DNA of 64,000 nucleotides, from contig CM029129.1 of assembly GCA_016859345.1 (NCBI GenBank), forward strand, positions 17,958,946 to 18,022,945. The letters are read 5' to 3'. Below are positions 1 through 14,700 of the stretch, piece by piece (the first letter of the stretch is position 1; every line of letters starts with the position of its first letter). This DNA is from Istiophorus platypterus. Its lineage: Eukaryota > Chordata > Actinopteri > Istiophoriformes > Istiophoridae. Under the pieces are notes generated by a model. It was not told where the DNA came from, ran no database searches, and saw only the letters and a program-made list of their open reading frames with translations. Both the position numbers and the translations under genes were made by a program.

Positions 1-1315
1 TTGGGGAAATTTATCAGGAGATTCCCTGTACTGAAGCGCTACATCCAAAACTCAATGCAGTCTTCTTGGTTCCACCACTTTCACCTGTTTAATCTTCACC
101 TACCACATGAGGGCACACATGTAAAGGTTTTTCCTTTGTCAGTGATTTAGTTATACCTCTCTAAAGATGATTTGGATATATGTAGTATACATTTTCTGAG
201 GTTTTTTGGGTAATAATTTGGATTATCTGGGCCTATGAATGGATTTGATCACATTTTATTATGCCAGCATGTTCGTGTCCTAAATTTAGATCGTTTTGTG
301 ATCTTTATGTACGTGAAAATATAAGACCCTTAATTTTTGTATTTTTCTATTTTAAGGTTTAAAAGAATGTGAATATAAATATTCAGAAAATCTTTCAGTA
401 CAGCACAACAATAGGCTTTTTTTTTCTCAGAAGACATTCTGACAGTTAACGGAGGGAAAAGCACAGGTGTAAATAATAAAATGAATATGGCTGAATCTCA
501 TGTATCTGATTCGGTTTCAGGGTCTTGATACTGTGCATGCTGGCTCACAGTCACAGTCACAGCTTATTGGGACACTTGAATACAATAGAGGCATAGTTAA
601 TGTGTTTAGTTACATCTTTTCCTGTTATTATGAATCAAAATGTCTGCTCTGCATTTGCATATTAGTGAGGTAAAAAGAAATGCCTTCAAAACATTTTTAA
701 TGATGGACTATGAAAATGACATTTGTGTTATGTCCATTATGTACCACATTTGCATCAATAGTAAATCACTGAAGCAGTGCCACTTAACAGAAGCTACTGA
801 AGCCGTAAATCGGAGATTTTGAGAAAAAAATGAAATAAATGAATAAACCTGTCTGACCGTTCACACAAATACAGAAACATCAGCTGTTGATTGGAGCAGT
901 ATAAATGTAGCGGAAAAGGTACAGGACAAACAGAAAGTACGATAGCCACTTCATATAATCAAACTATGGTGAAGGAATGATGAATTGTGTATGATGTAAC
1001 AAAAAAGAGGACAGAGGTGATTAAATCTATTTCGAGCATCCAGACACTATCTCAAAAGCACACAGAAATATACAGACATATCTCCTAAACAGTGTCTCAA
1101 AACAACGAAAAGCAAGCAAAATCGCTAACACAAATAACTACCTCTGTGTTCAATGTTTGTTGACTATGTGTTAGTGAGGTGCTGTTTGATCCCAATGGAA
1201 ATTCTACAGGCTGTATTTTTTTTTCTTATACCACATGTATTTTATTCCAACTAAGGAAAATTGAAAACCTGACCTTGCAAAAAAAAAAAAAAACAACCCA
1301 ACCAATTTTTAATTC
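1..1315. other. Intergenic DNA left of smg6, no gene recognised
   Basis: AT-rich sequence with stop codons in all frames. The longest open stretches are about 60-75 codons and resemble no family I know. Plus-strand AATAAA hexamers occur at 475-480, 834-839 and 842-847, so the 3' untranslated region of a plus-strand gene lying to the left could end here. By comparison with human 17p13.3 that gene would be hic1, but no coding sequence is present to show it. Confidence 0.5.
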
Positions 1316-1322
1316 ATATATA

Positions 1323-1375
<53 letters not shown>
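1316..1375. repeat. (TA)n microsatellite
   Basis: About 60 bases of almost pure TA dinucleotide with one TTT interruption near its start, preceded by a 13-A run at about 1280. The ORFs that cross it, rich in Tyr-Ile, are artefacts of the repeat. Confidence 0.95.
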
Positions 1376-1379
<4 letters not shown>

Positions 1380-2648
1380 AAAGGTAAACTGCTGTGGCGA
1401 TAGGACCTGAAAAGCACAATTAGACTGAAAGCAGTGGTTCTCATAATGAAATATCTGCAAAATCACAGTCAAGAACCAAACCATCTCCTTGTGTTCTAAA
1501 GGAGACCTGGGTCAAACAGTATTTGGAAACTTTTGTTTCATACTTTAAGTGATAGAGGGTTGGAATTTTGGTCAAAGGCCAAAATCCAATAAAGTTAGCC
1601 AATTTAGTACAATTTCATAGAACTGAAAACTCACCATAAACCAACTAATTAATCTTCATATATTAAATCTCAAATTTTGTATTGCTCAAAAGGCAAAAAT
1701 TAACTATTATTTACAGATTCATTTGTACCCAGGTCTGGAGTTGATAAATTATGGTTTCTATCAGAAAACTTTGCAGATGCTTATTATCAGTGTTTAAAAT
1801 TGAGAAAAATCCTTCATGAAGAAAACAAAACTTTTTACAAATGAGCTCAAAAACAAGTTGAAAAACAGTAAAATTAAAAAAAAAATCTCTTTTTTTTGTT
1901 AACTTTTTTAAAACATTTTCTCACAATAAGTGAACTCAATGTTAGCTTCAAGCTGGAGGAATCACTCAAGTTACCGAACTAGCATACGGCACTTCCTGGG
2001 TTAGCAGGAAATTCCATACCTGCCTGTGATTCCTTGGTGGTGCTGAGGTTGCATAAGGGCTCTTGAATGACCCTTGCTACAATCAGCCACTTTTAACTGT
2101 ACTGACACAGACCCTCCAGCTGCGCGTCTCTCTGCCTTCCTTTCTCTCAGCTCTGCTGTAGAGGCAGCAGAAGTCTATGAGACTACGCCCTCAGAGAAGC
2201 GTGGAGGTGGCAGTTATGGCCTTCAGTACTGATGTCTTTAATCAATTAAATGACCATAAACACTCTCCTTCTCTCCGGCTCATTCTATCATCAGCCTCAA
2301 ATTTTAATACTGCTCGCAGAGTACACACGCACTAACTAGGCGCAGAGTCTAGCCTTCCTGAGACTTATATAGTCTCCCTGCCTCTTTCTGGGGAAGCTCA
2401 CTGATCTTAACACATACATACACACACACACTTCATCACAAGAGGGAAAAGCTCACTGAAACCACCCTGCTCTCCCGACATTTGCTTGTATTTCATAAGT
2501 AGTGGTTCTTTGCTTTCTTTTTTCATCTCCTCTCCCCTGTTATCTCCTCCTCTTCTTCTTCTTCCTCTGCTTAAGTGTGTCTTCTCTCCTGGCTGGGTGG
2601 CAAGCAGGCTTCAGCTGTTGGGTTCCTTTGATTACAGCTTAGCTTGGT
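1376..2648. other. Sequence 3' of the smg6 stop codon, probably partly 3' UTR
   Basis: No coding exon recognised. The part nearest smg6 should be its 3' untranslated region on the minus strand. No AATAAA lies close to the stop on that strand. The nearest candidates are an ATTAAA (read as tttaat at 2237-2242) and an AATAAA (read as tttatt at 1241-1246). A pyrimidine-rich block at 2500-2575 (plus strand) is low complexity. Confidence 0.4.
2237..2242 (-). terminator. smg6: Candidate smg6 poly(A) signal (ATTAAA)
   Basis: The variant hexamer ATTAAA on the minus strand lies about 410 bases past the smg6 stop. It is the first plausible poly(A) hexamer I found. The alternative is the canonical AATAAA at 1241-1246. 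Neither can be confirmed without transcript data. Confidence 0.25.
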
Positions 2649-3739
2649 TCAGCCGACTTTGGCCCAGCTGAGGAATGCAGGGATGTCTCGGACTGGGACG
2701 TTGCGGGTCAAAGCTTTGACACGCAGGTTACGGTCATCTGTAAGGAGTACCACCTCTCTCTGAAGCCTCACTGTGCCATCTGTGTGTGGAGGTAAGGGGG
2801 GAGAGTAGTAAGAGATTATCTCAGAAGACTTTATTCACATCAAATTATCTGAAGTGTTTGAATATTTGTGAGGAAATAGACAGAGTGAATGAGAGTCATG
2901 ATACATACTTCTCTGATCAGGCATAAAATCCTTTGCCTTATCTTTGCAGTAGTGGAGACAGCAGGATAGAATCACATCATCATTGTTACCCTAAAGAAAA
3001 ACAGAAAATTAAATTACTGCTAAATAGGCAAATAAAAGTATTATTTCATTAGATAATATGAAACCAAATGGCTAAAAAACTAATAAAACAAAATAAAATG
3101 AAAACACCTTTTCTGGGCTACATTTATTTGGGCTCTTACCTGTTGTCCAGAGGTGTCCTCACTGCGGAAGGCAATAGACTCGAGCTGATTTCCTCTGCTT
3201 GTCAGGGCTCTGAGGCATGGTTCCCTGGCTTCAAATCCTTTCTCTAAGAAAGCCACTGCTAACCGGGCCTTCTCTTGCACGGATCGTACATGGGCCACAT
3301 TAACATTGTAGTTGCCACGACTACCAATGTTGCGCCCTACAGACCCCAATCCGCCACCAAAGTTGTCCTGGCCTTTCGCCAAGCCATCTAGCTCTGTAAT
3401 CACTGAGAGAGAAAACACATCGTCATATCACGAGTAAATAGAAACAAAAATTTCCTTCATAAATGCCTGAAACATCGGGCTGCTCTTATAATTTTAACAT
3501 GTAACAACACCACAGTTTAATCCTCCTCCATCCCTCTTAGAATGGTCTGATAAGTTATCTCCTCTTGTTTTTGTTTTTTTTCTTTAAGTCTTACCAATGA
3601 GTGGCACAACTATTATGTAAGTTCCACACTGAAGTAGTTTCTTCAGCCCTTCCAAATGATCAATGAATCCATTGGTGTCTGGAACCAAAAACAGAGGCCT
3701 CACTTCCAGCTCCAACTGCCCGCTTGTCTGCAGCACCGC
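2649..3739 (-). other. smg6: smg6 exons 16-19: PIN endonuclease domain
   Basis: Four exons encode the C-terminal PIN domain. The acidic residues expected to bind metal are all there: D1470 in LVPDTNGFIDHL (exon 16), the DD pair at 1589-1590 in GNNDDVILSCC (exon 18), and the DD pair at 1627-1628 in LLTDDRNLRVKA (exon 19). These correspond to the known human triad D1251/D1353/D1392. The protein ends FLSWAKVG, as in other vertebrates (FLTWAQVG). A Gly/Asn-rich loop at about 1510-1537 in exon 17 is longer than the human loop. Confidence 0.93.
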
Positions 3740-6700
3740 CTGGGACACGCATATACACACATTGAATATGATGTGATATTCAACTCTGCCACAACATGGA
3801 ATAACTGTATTTACCTGTCATACACCTGTCGTATTCAACTGATACTTTCTGTACTGTCTTATTAAACATGACCAGAGGGAAATTCCTTTACATATCCATA
3901 TAATGAAATGGTTTTGCCATTCACACAATGCAGAGTCTGAGCAATTCAACACTAGTCTATAGAGGTTTTCCCAATTAGTGGAATGTGTAACTTTTGTTTA
4001 ATAAAACTTTAAATAATGCCTGGTGTTATAAAATACATTAGAGTTAAATGAAGCCCTTCCAGTAGAAATGCATAGATTTTGGGTCTTTTTTCTCATTTTT
4101 GCTTAACCTATAAAACGTCAGACATACAATTACCATAATAAAATTACATACCTAATTTAAATCATTATTGTTGTGTAAATATGTATATGCCAGTTTCACC
4201 TGAATTTTTTCCCTGCGCTTCTGTTGCTGTGCCAGTTTGTTGGCGAGGGCATGGCGTCGAGCTTTCAGCTGTCTGATGTCATTCTCACTCTCCCCCGCCT
4301 CCTCTGCATCCTCTTCTCCTTCTGATGCAGAGAGAGATGACTCTGCCTCGACTATGACATCATCAGCCTGCCAAACAGACACAGACAACAAGACACATTT
4401 TCAGCAATTTGGTGTCCACTACTTTTAACAGTCTCTGCTGAACTGCAACAAAAATTTTATTTTCACCATTTGCATCATTATGAGTGGGTCAAATTTTGAA
4501 AGGATTGCAAGCAGATATGAAAACAACAGAAGGAACTAAGTGAAGAGAATAGGTTATTTGAAGGAAACTAGGGGTAAACTGGTCACCTCTCTCTCTGTTA
4601 GAGAATCCTGCCTCTCCCTTGTATCTGCCGAGTGGTTAGTGGGAGGAGAAGTTGCCACAGAGACGTATTTGCCTCCCTTGAAAGCCAATAGAGGCTCTTC
4701 CTGTCCACACAAAGCCTCCAGAAAGTACTTCAACACCGTCACTCTCTTACAATCTGCCGCTATTGCCTGAGGAAAGAGGATGGGGATATATTTGCATGAG
4801 AACAGAAGGACGATGAATAAGGGTACATGTAAAAGGGGACAGGAGAATAATCAATACAGTAGTTGAACAAGAGCAGAAGTATATACCAGGGACTCAGTGT
4901 TACAGAATAATGAAATACACCTTTGCCTTCCACTCACCATGTCAGTGTGTCTGTCTGTGTAACACGGCTCCTGTGGTGCAGCCAGCAGTGGTACAAAACC
5001 AGCAAGCAACCTGTCTTCCTTTAGTTGCAGCACAGTCAATTCCTCATCTCCCTCACCTTCATCAGTGTCAACTTTGTAAAGCGGCACTTCCCCATGGTCC
5101 ACACGTGCCAACACATTACATAGGTCAGCCAGACACTGCCAAACATCAGGGCTACAACTAGATAGAGAGGATAAGCCACAAGTGCTGGTAAGGAATGAGT
5201 ATTTTAATGAACTTCCATTTTAAGAGTGCTGGTGTGTGTAGTTTGTGTAAAAGTACTAGTAAAAGCCATGAGCAGAACTAACAGATTAACTTGGGGTAGT
5301 AATTTGAGGAGAAGTCTCGTTCATAGTGATAAACAGAATTTATATAAAGCTTCCCCTGACTTGATGAGGCTTTATAATGAATTTCAAGTTTCTATTTACC
5401 TGTCTGGCCTGTAGTTTTATGGTTTTGGTTTAATCTCACCAGTCTCTCATTAATTGTTTTTGGCCACAGCAGACAGCCGTTTTCAATGAGAAAGCTCTAA
5501 AAAGCAACTGTACAGTACCTGCTCAGACTAAACAGCAGAGAGACAAAGCTGGCGACTAGCTAGTACAACATATTGAACACTCAGCTGCTCAAGAGCCAGA
5601 CATTTTCCTCAGCAGTTGGACCAAAAACAGAGCTAAAATAACAGCTCTGCTTCATACTGGACTTACATTCATCTGGTAGACAGAAACACAAATCCAATTG
5701 AATGATGGTGTTGCTCTGTAACTGTTAAATGAATAAATAGCAACTGTTTTTCAAACAGGTTCGCCATATCAACTTAAAAGGTGATGAAATGACAATGCTG
5801 TGTTCACAATTTGTTTCCATTGCCCTGAAGGGTCCAAAAAAAACTTACTGCATGTTCTGAGTACTTACTCTATACTCCATGGTGGTGGGTTCCACTGGTC
5901 AGGGTGTCCCAACATCCAGTCAGACCAGACTTTGATGCTTGGCAGTAATTCTCTAAGGTCCAGTGGGAAGGCAGAGACCCGCATCATCCCATCCAGCTCC
6001 TCCCCTTTACCATCCTCCTCTCCGTCTGCCATAGGGACTGGTTCTGAAAGAGATAAAGACGAGATGCTTTTCAAATACATAATTGTAAACAATCCAACAA
6101 AGACCACCAAAACTCCCACTATGTGTAAAACAGGCAAATTTAGACAGGAAAAAATACACAGTATACTAATTACCCCTAAAAATAATCTCCACTGATGTAT
6201 CATAAAGTGGGACTGTATGATAATTGTTGTCTCTTAGCCCTAAACTAATTTTGACCTTAATTCCAAAGTACCTGAATTAGATGTGAGCATTTGACAACTT
6301 TAATAAATGCTGCTGATCAAATACCTGTGGATCTTACTGTGTGTGTACCTGCAGGGGTATCTCTGAGCAGCTCTGTGCAGCGCTGCACCAGTAGTGCAAA
6401 CATGCCAAGACCCAGGGCAGTAGTTTGCTCTTGCAAAACAGACCGCACTTCTCCTTCTTCTCCTGACAAACAGAGACAAGAATTTGTAAAAGTAATGTGT
6501 CAACCCTCTTTGTATCAATATCAATATATATCAATATAAATATATATCATATATCAAAATGAGATTACCAGTGTGTCAAAGAGTGGTTATCAAAATCTGT
6601 AGAGGCCACTGATGCTCTTCAAGATTACACATGCTAACAAGTTATGATTTTCTTAAATGGAGTCACATTTTAAACTACTTTTTGCAATAAATTAAATCCA

Positions 6701-9700
6701 TGTTTATAACCTCTACATAAAAGTAAAATTAATTGTACACGAGTCATCCACTTGTATCAATTCTGCAGATAAACACAATGCTATAAAAATTTGAAGCAAC
6801 GTTTGTTGTTGCAAGATGAAGAAGTGGGTGGGTGTACGCAGCTTTACCTCTGCTGTGGGCATTGTGTATGGTAAACATGTTGATGGTGATAATCTGCAGC
6901 ATGTGTGTGCTGCCCAGTAGGGAAGGGCCATGCTGGAGCAGTGTCCTGAACTCCTGCAGAACACGACTTGCCACTCCAGGGAATGTCTCCATGCTGCATA
7001 GGCAAGACATAAATTTTCATAAAAATAAAGAAAAACAGACAAAGGCAAATACAAAAATAGATTTTTAGATTATATTCTCAATCCTTCAACCACATTCAGT
7101 CCATGAATTTAAGAGCTGGGATACAAGAGACACAACTCACCCCACTTTAGTGAAGAGCTTTCCATGTGCATGCAGGAAACTCAGAATGAACCTCTTATTT
7201 AGCTGGGGAAAAAAAAGAAGGTAGAAAGAAGAAAAGTATTACTAATCTTTGGACAACAGTTTTATTTAGCCACAAACCCAACAGCAAATGACAGGAAAAC
7301 ATGTGGCAAAGCAGATGGAGAGGTTAAGAGCTGATTTCACCATTTAAATGCGCCAAGGATTTTGAACAAAGGGGTGGGAGGAAATTGACTGTAAGGCTAC
7401 TTAAAATAGCAAAGAGGACACACATACAGATGTCTCTCCAAACAGGATACACTGACAAATAGTGGACAGAGACAGAGTACATTGGAGAGAGAAAATACAG
7501 ATTTCCTAAAAGGTAAAGAAAGTAAAATGGGAATAGCACAAATTTAATTCCTGCTTTTTAGTAGGATATCTACAGTTCTGTTTAGTATAATCACTAGGAC
7601 TTTTATACGGTATGTGGTACCTTTTTCAGAAGCACACGGCACAAGAAAGCTAAACTGTAATTGATACTGTTATGTAGAAAGAAGACAGTGGTAGGGAAAA
7701 TTGTAATCTTTCACTGGAAGAACTGACTCCTGACTGTAATAAATTATTTGCTGTGTAATGTTTAATAATGAATCACATCAGAGCCACTACATCTGTAATC
7801 ACACACTATACTCCCACAGAAACAAGTGCTTTGTGTCTAGCTTGTAACTGATCCAGCTGATTTAGTTGGATGCCACCTGAGCACCTCCCATTGATGGGGT
7901 ACTGGACCAACACACTTAGGCAGACATCTCCCGAAAGACCTAGGAACTGCTGGAGAAGGTGTAAAGATGCTTTAGAAAGAGTACAGACCCCTTCACTTTA
8001 TTATGATGTTGTTGTGTTATTTTGTTTAACCGTTGTTTATACTCCATAACCCATAATTACATAGTAAAGCATTTTTTTAGAAATGCTTTCAAATTCGTTC
8101 AAATAAAAAACTGAAATCTCTCATTTACAAAGTATTCAGACCCTTAATTCAGTCATTTGTAGAGGCCCCTTCGGCAGCAATTACAGCTTTGAGCCTTCTT
8201 GGGTAACTCCCTAAAGGCTTTGCACACCTAAATGTGGGCAGTTTATCCCATTCTTCCTGGAAGATCCTCTCAGGTTCCATCAGATTGGATGGGAAGTGTC
8301 TGTGAAGTGCCATCTTCGGGTCTTTCCACAGATAAGATAAGTCTGTGGGGTTTAAGTCTGGGCTTTGGCTCGGCCACTCAAGGACAGTCAGAGACTTGTC
8401 CCAGAGCCATTCCAGCATTTTCTTGGCTGTTTGCTTCAGGTCATTGTTGTGCTGAAAGGTGAAATGTCACTCTCCAGTCTCAGGTCAAAGACCTATCTGT
8501 ATTTGGCTACATTCATCTTTCTCTAAATTCTGACCAGTCTCCCTGTCCCTACTGCTAAATTGCCCCCCCCCCCAGCTTGATGCTACCACCACCATTAGGT
8601 TATGAGCACTGCCTGGTGTTTGCCAGTGAGATTCAGGTTTTGTCTCATCAGACCAGAAAATCTTTTTCCTCGTGCCCTGAGAATCATTTAAATGCTGTTT
8701 GGCAAGCTCTATGTGTGCTGTCATAAACCCATTACGTTCTTGGTCATCTCCCCTGACCGAGGTCCTTCTTGTCATAGCTTGGTTTTTTTCCTGACACATA
8801 GTCTGAATTGTGTGACCTTTTATAGTGCACAGGTACACAAAGTACACAAATCAATTTTCCACAGGTGGACTCCAAGTTCCAGACACATCTCAAAGAAAAT
8901 TAAAGGAAACAGGGTCCACCTGACAACAATTTGAGTGTTACAGTGAAGAGTCTGTATACTTTTGTAGATAAGAGCTTTCAGCTTTTGATTTTCGATTAAA
9001 TTAGCAAAACCCTCTAAAAACATGTTTTCACTTTTTCCTTATGGATCATTGTATGTCAAAAATTGCATTTCTACCCATTTAAATTAAATCCACACCGCAA
9101 TAAAGTGTGCAAAACGAAAAACTGTCTGAATAGTTTCTAAAGCCACTGTGTCTCCAAAACTATCTGTTTTTTTCTGCCTCAATATCATTTAGGAAGCACT
9201 AACAGAAATTGTCCTGGGAAATGAATGGTGAATCACTGCAAGCAAAAAGGGAAACAAACCAAAAGGGTCAAACAACAAAAGATGGTAGAGGGGGTTAAAA
9301 ACATCTTTGAAATATGGGAACAACAATGACAACAAAACATTATAGAACAGAAATGAAGGCCCAAAGAAATATTCTAAAAGTAAAAATTAAATGACAGAGG
9401 GAATAGATGAGAGTGAAAAGAAATTAAAGTAGAGGGCATACTGAATGAGAAGAAAAAAAATCACAGCAGAGAAAATAATAAATTTGAAGATAGGGAAAAT
9501 GAAACAACCATAAAACAGTGTGAGAGACATCTGCAGGCACTAATTTCCTTGTGAATGAGGGAAAAAAATCTCTATAAATCTCTCTAAAAATATGTACACA
9601 GACGGAATGTTTTTCATGCAAAGGCATATGAGGCATAGGAAAGAGGGTAAAAGGGAAAAAAGAGCTCTTACGTCACTAGCACTGAGACTACCGAGCTCTC

Positions 9701-11702
9701 CATCCTGTTCAGAGTCTCTGCTGGACTCACTGCCTCCTCTCTGTGAGGACGGGGTTGCGGCTTGTCCACTAGGGCGAATCCAAATCTCCACACGTGCTCC
9801 TTCTTCCCCTCTTCCTCTTCCTCTTACTGCTGGACCCCTGGAGCCTCCTTCATGCTCCTGCCTCTTCCTCCGCTCCAGCTGCTCTGCCTAAAAGAACAAA
9901 ATCTGTAGAAATAACAAGCACTTGCACAGCCTTAGATCTTGGCATAATCACCAGATTGCAGTAAACTTAAATGGTTATACTAATAAGGTTATTTATTCCG
10001 ATAATTATTGAGTCAACACACTAATGTGTCTTTCTCGTTATATTTTCCTTAACATCCCCTAATATCATTGCTAACAAACCGTGATGGTTTGTTAAAGCTG
10101 TGCACTGATGTCAGAAGTTTTTGTTCCAAGAAAAAGGACAATCAATGTGTGTCTGACCTTGCGCTTAGCTTCTTCAAACAGACTCATTAGGCTTTCCTTT
10201 GCAGTCAGGATGGGGTTGGAAGCTGCCAAGCTGCGCATGTAATAATACACAGCATCCAACTTCCGCTTCTAAAAGAGGTGGGACAAGAGTAGGAGGAGGT
10301 ATTCAAATAAAAGCTGCACACTGTGGCTCAGTGCCAACAGATCATTACTCAAAATATAGCTGTATTTTTTAATTATAGAAGGGGCATGCCAGGAGAAACA
10401 TAATCAGTCATAAAAAAAAGTCCAGTTAATTTAATGGCAATAATCTATTTATGTCTGCAAAGAACATTTTCTGCTAACAATCCAATCTCAACTTTCCTTC
10501 CCTTATTACTGTCTACATATGTCTTACTGTATAGACTGCCAGCAGGGCCAGCTGGTTATATGGTCGTCCATTTTTCGGGGCAATCTGCTGGGCTTTAAGG
10601 TACCAACTGAGAAGAAATAGAAATGTGTTGTTAAAACTGTCCTTCAGTAAAAAGGCTAGTCCCGACCACTCCCCCATAGTCAGCAGATATCTACATTGTA
10701 GGCTTTGTCAAAGTGAAAAGTTTAATGCTAATACACGGAATGCTCAAATTGCAGCCTACCTGCGGGCTTTGCCGTAGTTTGCCGAGTCGCTGGCTTGTTC
10801 CCGGTAACGTGCTATATCTCCCTGACAAATCATACAGCGCTGAGCACTAATAAGCGCATACTTTACCTGGCAAAGACAGAAAATCAAGAAAATCTTTAAG
10901 AGGTCACTACATACAAAGTTCAGTTAGAATACATTTACAGATATAATTAGCAAGTAGTAAGCAGCTAAGTTGCTGTCAGCAACTATATTGTTAGTAACAT
11001 GGTAATGTGATCACTTACTGGCTCAATAGATAACATAAATTACATTGAAAAATTAATTTGAAAAAACATAAATCTTTGAACACATGTTAAGTGCCCAGAC
11101 AAACACACACAGATTAAAAGAAATACTGCTGCACCGTTTTGCGTAATGGCCGAGCCCTGATAGCCATGCCATCCATATAATCCTCCAACTTAAACTGGTA
11201 CACTGTCTGCAACTTCTGAAGCAGCGCATCAAAGAATAGTGCTCCCTGTAAAACACAGACAATGATCATAACAGACGAGTTAAATTACATTGGGAAAAAA
11301 AAGGACTGAATTTATTGTGGCCTGTTACCACAACAATAAATTGAAGCTGTCAAATGGTTTTGGGCAGGAAAATTTCAAAGCTTCAAAGACATATCACTGA
11401 TTCCACTGTGTATATTTTATAATGTATTATACAATTTTGGGTTCGCTGGTCCCAGTACTTACTCAAATACTAAGCAAGATCACAGCGGTAAAGTCCAGAC
11501 CTTAAGTATTTGGACTGCTACACATTTTTGGTTCTTTAACTTTCTGTGTCAGCAGATCCGTTTTAAATAAAATAATGAATACTAGATTAAAGTGCCAAGT
11601 CTCAGTCTTAATTTACGTCATTACTGAAAGAACTATGCGTGAGATATAGCCTTTTAACACACTGCCCAAATTGCAAGGGTTCCAATTTAATTGGACAGTT
11701 GG

Positions 11703-11769
<67 letters not shown>

Positions 11770-14700
11770 TACACACAGAGACACACAGACAAAGTATTCA
11801 GGTGCATTCCATGTGTTTGGTATATTCCAAATGCATTTAAACTCATTGCACGATATTTCATCATTCTGCAGGACCTTGATCCTAAACATACAACCAAAGC
11901 AACAAAAGAGCTTTTTCAGAGTGAAGAAGGCAGTCATTGACTGCAATGGATTTTCCACAAAATATTAATTATGTTGATTTTTTCAATTCATGTGTACACG
12001 TCCATTTAATATGGAGCCCTAGATTTTGGGCAGTATGTTTTAAAAGAGCTATATCTCCCACTATGTTCTTCTCCACTTAAAATAAAGCAGGGACTTGGCA
12101 CTTGAATGTAGTAGCCATTATTTTATTTCAAATTTTATGTGCCGGAGCAAAGAGCCCCAGAATGAAAAATGTGTAACTATCCAAATACTTAGAGTCTGGA
12201 CCGTATATCAGAGTGCTCAAAAAAAGACTGTTTGTAAGCATCTGACTTGACATATGCTCAAGCAAGATTACGAATCCTGCAGACGGATCTTCAATGCTAG
12301 ACGCTCATCTCCCATCTGTTCCCCTTGCAATAACCTCAGTTTGTGAAAAATCTACCCCATTTGAATTTTCCACACATTCCTTACCTCATCAAGCAGCGTG
12401 AGCAGCATGTTCCTAATATGAGGGGTGTTGTCATAGGCCGGGTCTTTGAGCAGCTGCCGGAAGCGCTCTATGACCTGGTAGAAGACATTCTTCCACAAAG
12501 CCTGATCCACATTTTGAGAGTCAGAGAACTCGATGTCTGTGAGGATGACCTGCTCATAAAGCCCCAGAAGGTCCGCTCTAGAAAACAGGAGGCCATAAAA
12601 GGACACTGCTTTTCAATATGTCTACTTGCTGAGCTCTGTTGAAGTTATTATTAATTAGTTCCAATGGGCAACTGACAGCAAAACAATAAGTATAAGACAA
12701 GAGTAAAAATACCACTAAAGCACATCTTTTCCCCCATATCCTTACCTGAGCTGGGCCATGCGATCCAGTCCATCGGCACTCACTCTGTCTCTGGACAGCA
12801 GGTTACTGAGCTGGAGCTCCTGTGCATCTGCAGCCCTCAACACCCTCCCAAGCTCCCCTCTGGCTTGTTGCTCCACCTCTTCCAATGTCAAACCACCTCC
12901 TGCAGCAGACTGAGAATATCCTGCTCCTCTGTAACTTCCACAGAACTGAGCCACACCAGGGCCAGGGTACATACCATTTGGGGGAGCCATTTGGTACGGC
13001 CCCATATGATAAGGATATGGATAGCGCTGGCTGCTGGTGGTGCCGGGATTATGTGGGTTACCAGTGGGCATGGGGTAGCAGTAGGGGTTGTCCGAGTTTT
13101 GGAATTTGTAGTAGGCCATGGCAGCAGCCTGCTGGGATCGAAAGTGCTCACCTTGCGGGACTGGAGGACTGCCTGCCACCTCATCATCTGTGTCCAGAAA
13201 GTGAAGTTGTCCGTATCCAGTCTGAAGATATATAGGCTGCTGGAGATTTTTATGCTGTGAGGACCGGGAATTGCTAAGGGCAGGTTTCTGGTCTGGGTTA
13301 TTTGGATCCCAGAGTCTTCTCACTCCTCCTCCTCGGCCTCCTCGACTACTGCCAGCTGCTCCTCCCCTAATTCTACCAAAAAGAAGTCTTTGCCCAACCT
13401 CAGGTGAATTCGAGATGTCTGTGCGGGCTGGGAGAACCAGGATGCCACCACCTCTGCCACGAGGAACAGAGCCTTGCTTGCAACGTTGTGCATCCCCACT
13501 ATGAGACGAGGTACCCGAATGTTTCTCAAGAGAAACCCTTAGGATTCCTCGACCTCCACCTTTGTTTCCCTTTGGTCTGTTGCTTTCTTCCCTTCGCCTT
13601 GCTGCACTTAGCTGTTCCTCCCCTCCTCTTCTTCTCCTCCTCCTATCTTCTGCTATGTCACTCATCTCACTCCCTTCCAGCGATTCTGTGGATGATTCCC
13701 CGTTAGTTATCCAGCTTTGTAAGTGCCTCCTTCGTCCTTCCACACTATTAGCCATCTCTTCTTTGTTATTGTGCTTATTCTGCATGCGTGGACACTTGGT
13801 ACTTTCCACATCCATTCCTAGTCCTGCACCATCCAGGCTGGTCACACTGCTGGCTGAGCTACTGCTGTAAGTTCGATTCCTTGAGCGTCGGATATCTGAT
13901 TTAGAATATCGTTTTGAGGATGGTGTTGTGATGTTTGCATTGGATTTGCCTCTATCAACTCTTTCTACAGTCCTGTCTATATTTTTTTCTGTCTTAGTGC
14001 CTTTCTCGGCTTCTCTAGTCCGGTTGTTGTTGTTGTCTCCTCTTCTGCAATTCTCTCTTGCTTTGCTCTGGTGAGTCTCACCTGGTTTGTTATCCTTATC
14101 TGAGTCTGCTGTTCTCCTCTCTCTCTCAACTTTCCCCTGGTCACTCTTTCCTCCACTACCTACTTCATTTTCTCCTCTTCTGAAATCCTGATTTCTCTCT
14201 TTTTCCTTCTCCCCTCCTCTTCTCCTGCGGTTTCCCCTTTCCTTCTTCTTCTCTACCTTTTCTTCCTGCTCTTTTGTTCCTCCCCCTTGGCCTGGTCTTC
14301 CCTTATCAGTCTTTTCCCCTCTCCTGCAACTTAACTCTTCAGTATCTTGGCCTTCACATCCAACTTTACTCTTTTCTTTGATACTGAGTTTATCTACTTT
14401 GCTAGTAATTTTCTCCATCAAAGGATCAGAGGGTAATGGAGGTTTCTGAACATCTCGGCTTCCTTGCTTTCTATTTGACTCATTGGATTTAGACAGTTTC
14501 GGGTTTTCCTGTATACCTTTTACCTCTTTACCTTTGCCTCCCCTCTTCTGTGAAGATGTTTTTTTGTTTCCCTCCATTTCCCCTGTACTCAACTGGGATT
14601 CTAGCTCAGTCTTCTGCTCCTGCTTCCTGGGGGGAGGCTTATCCTGCTCTCTTCCACCACCGCAGTCCTTTCCCTGGATGTTTCTCCGGCTCCCTGGTTG

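Noticed and set aside
13404..13870. Plus-strand ORFs opposite smg6 exon 2
   Set aside because: Shadows of the low-complexity smg6 coding sequence.
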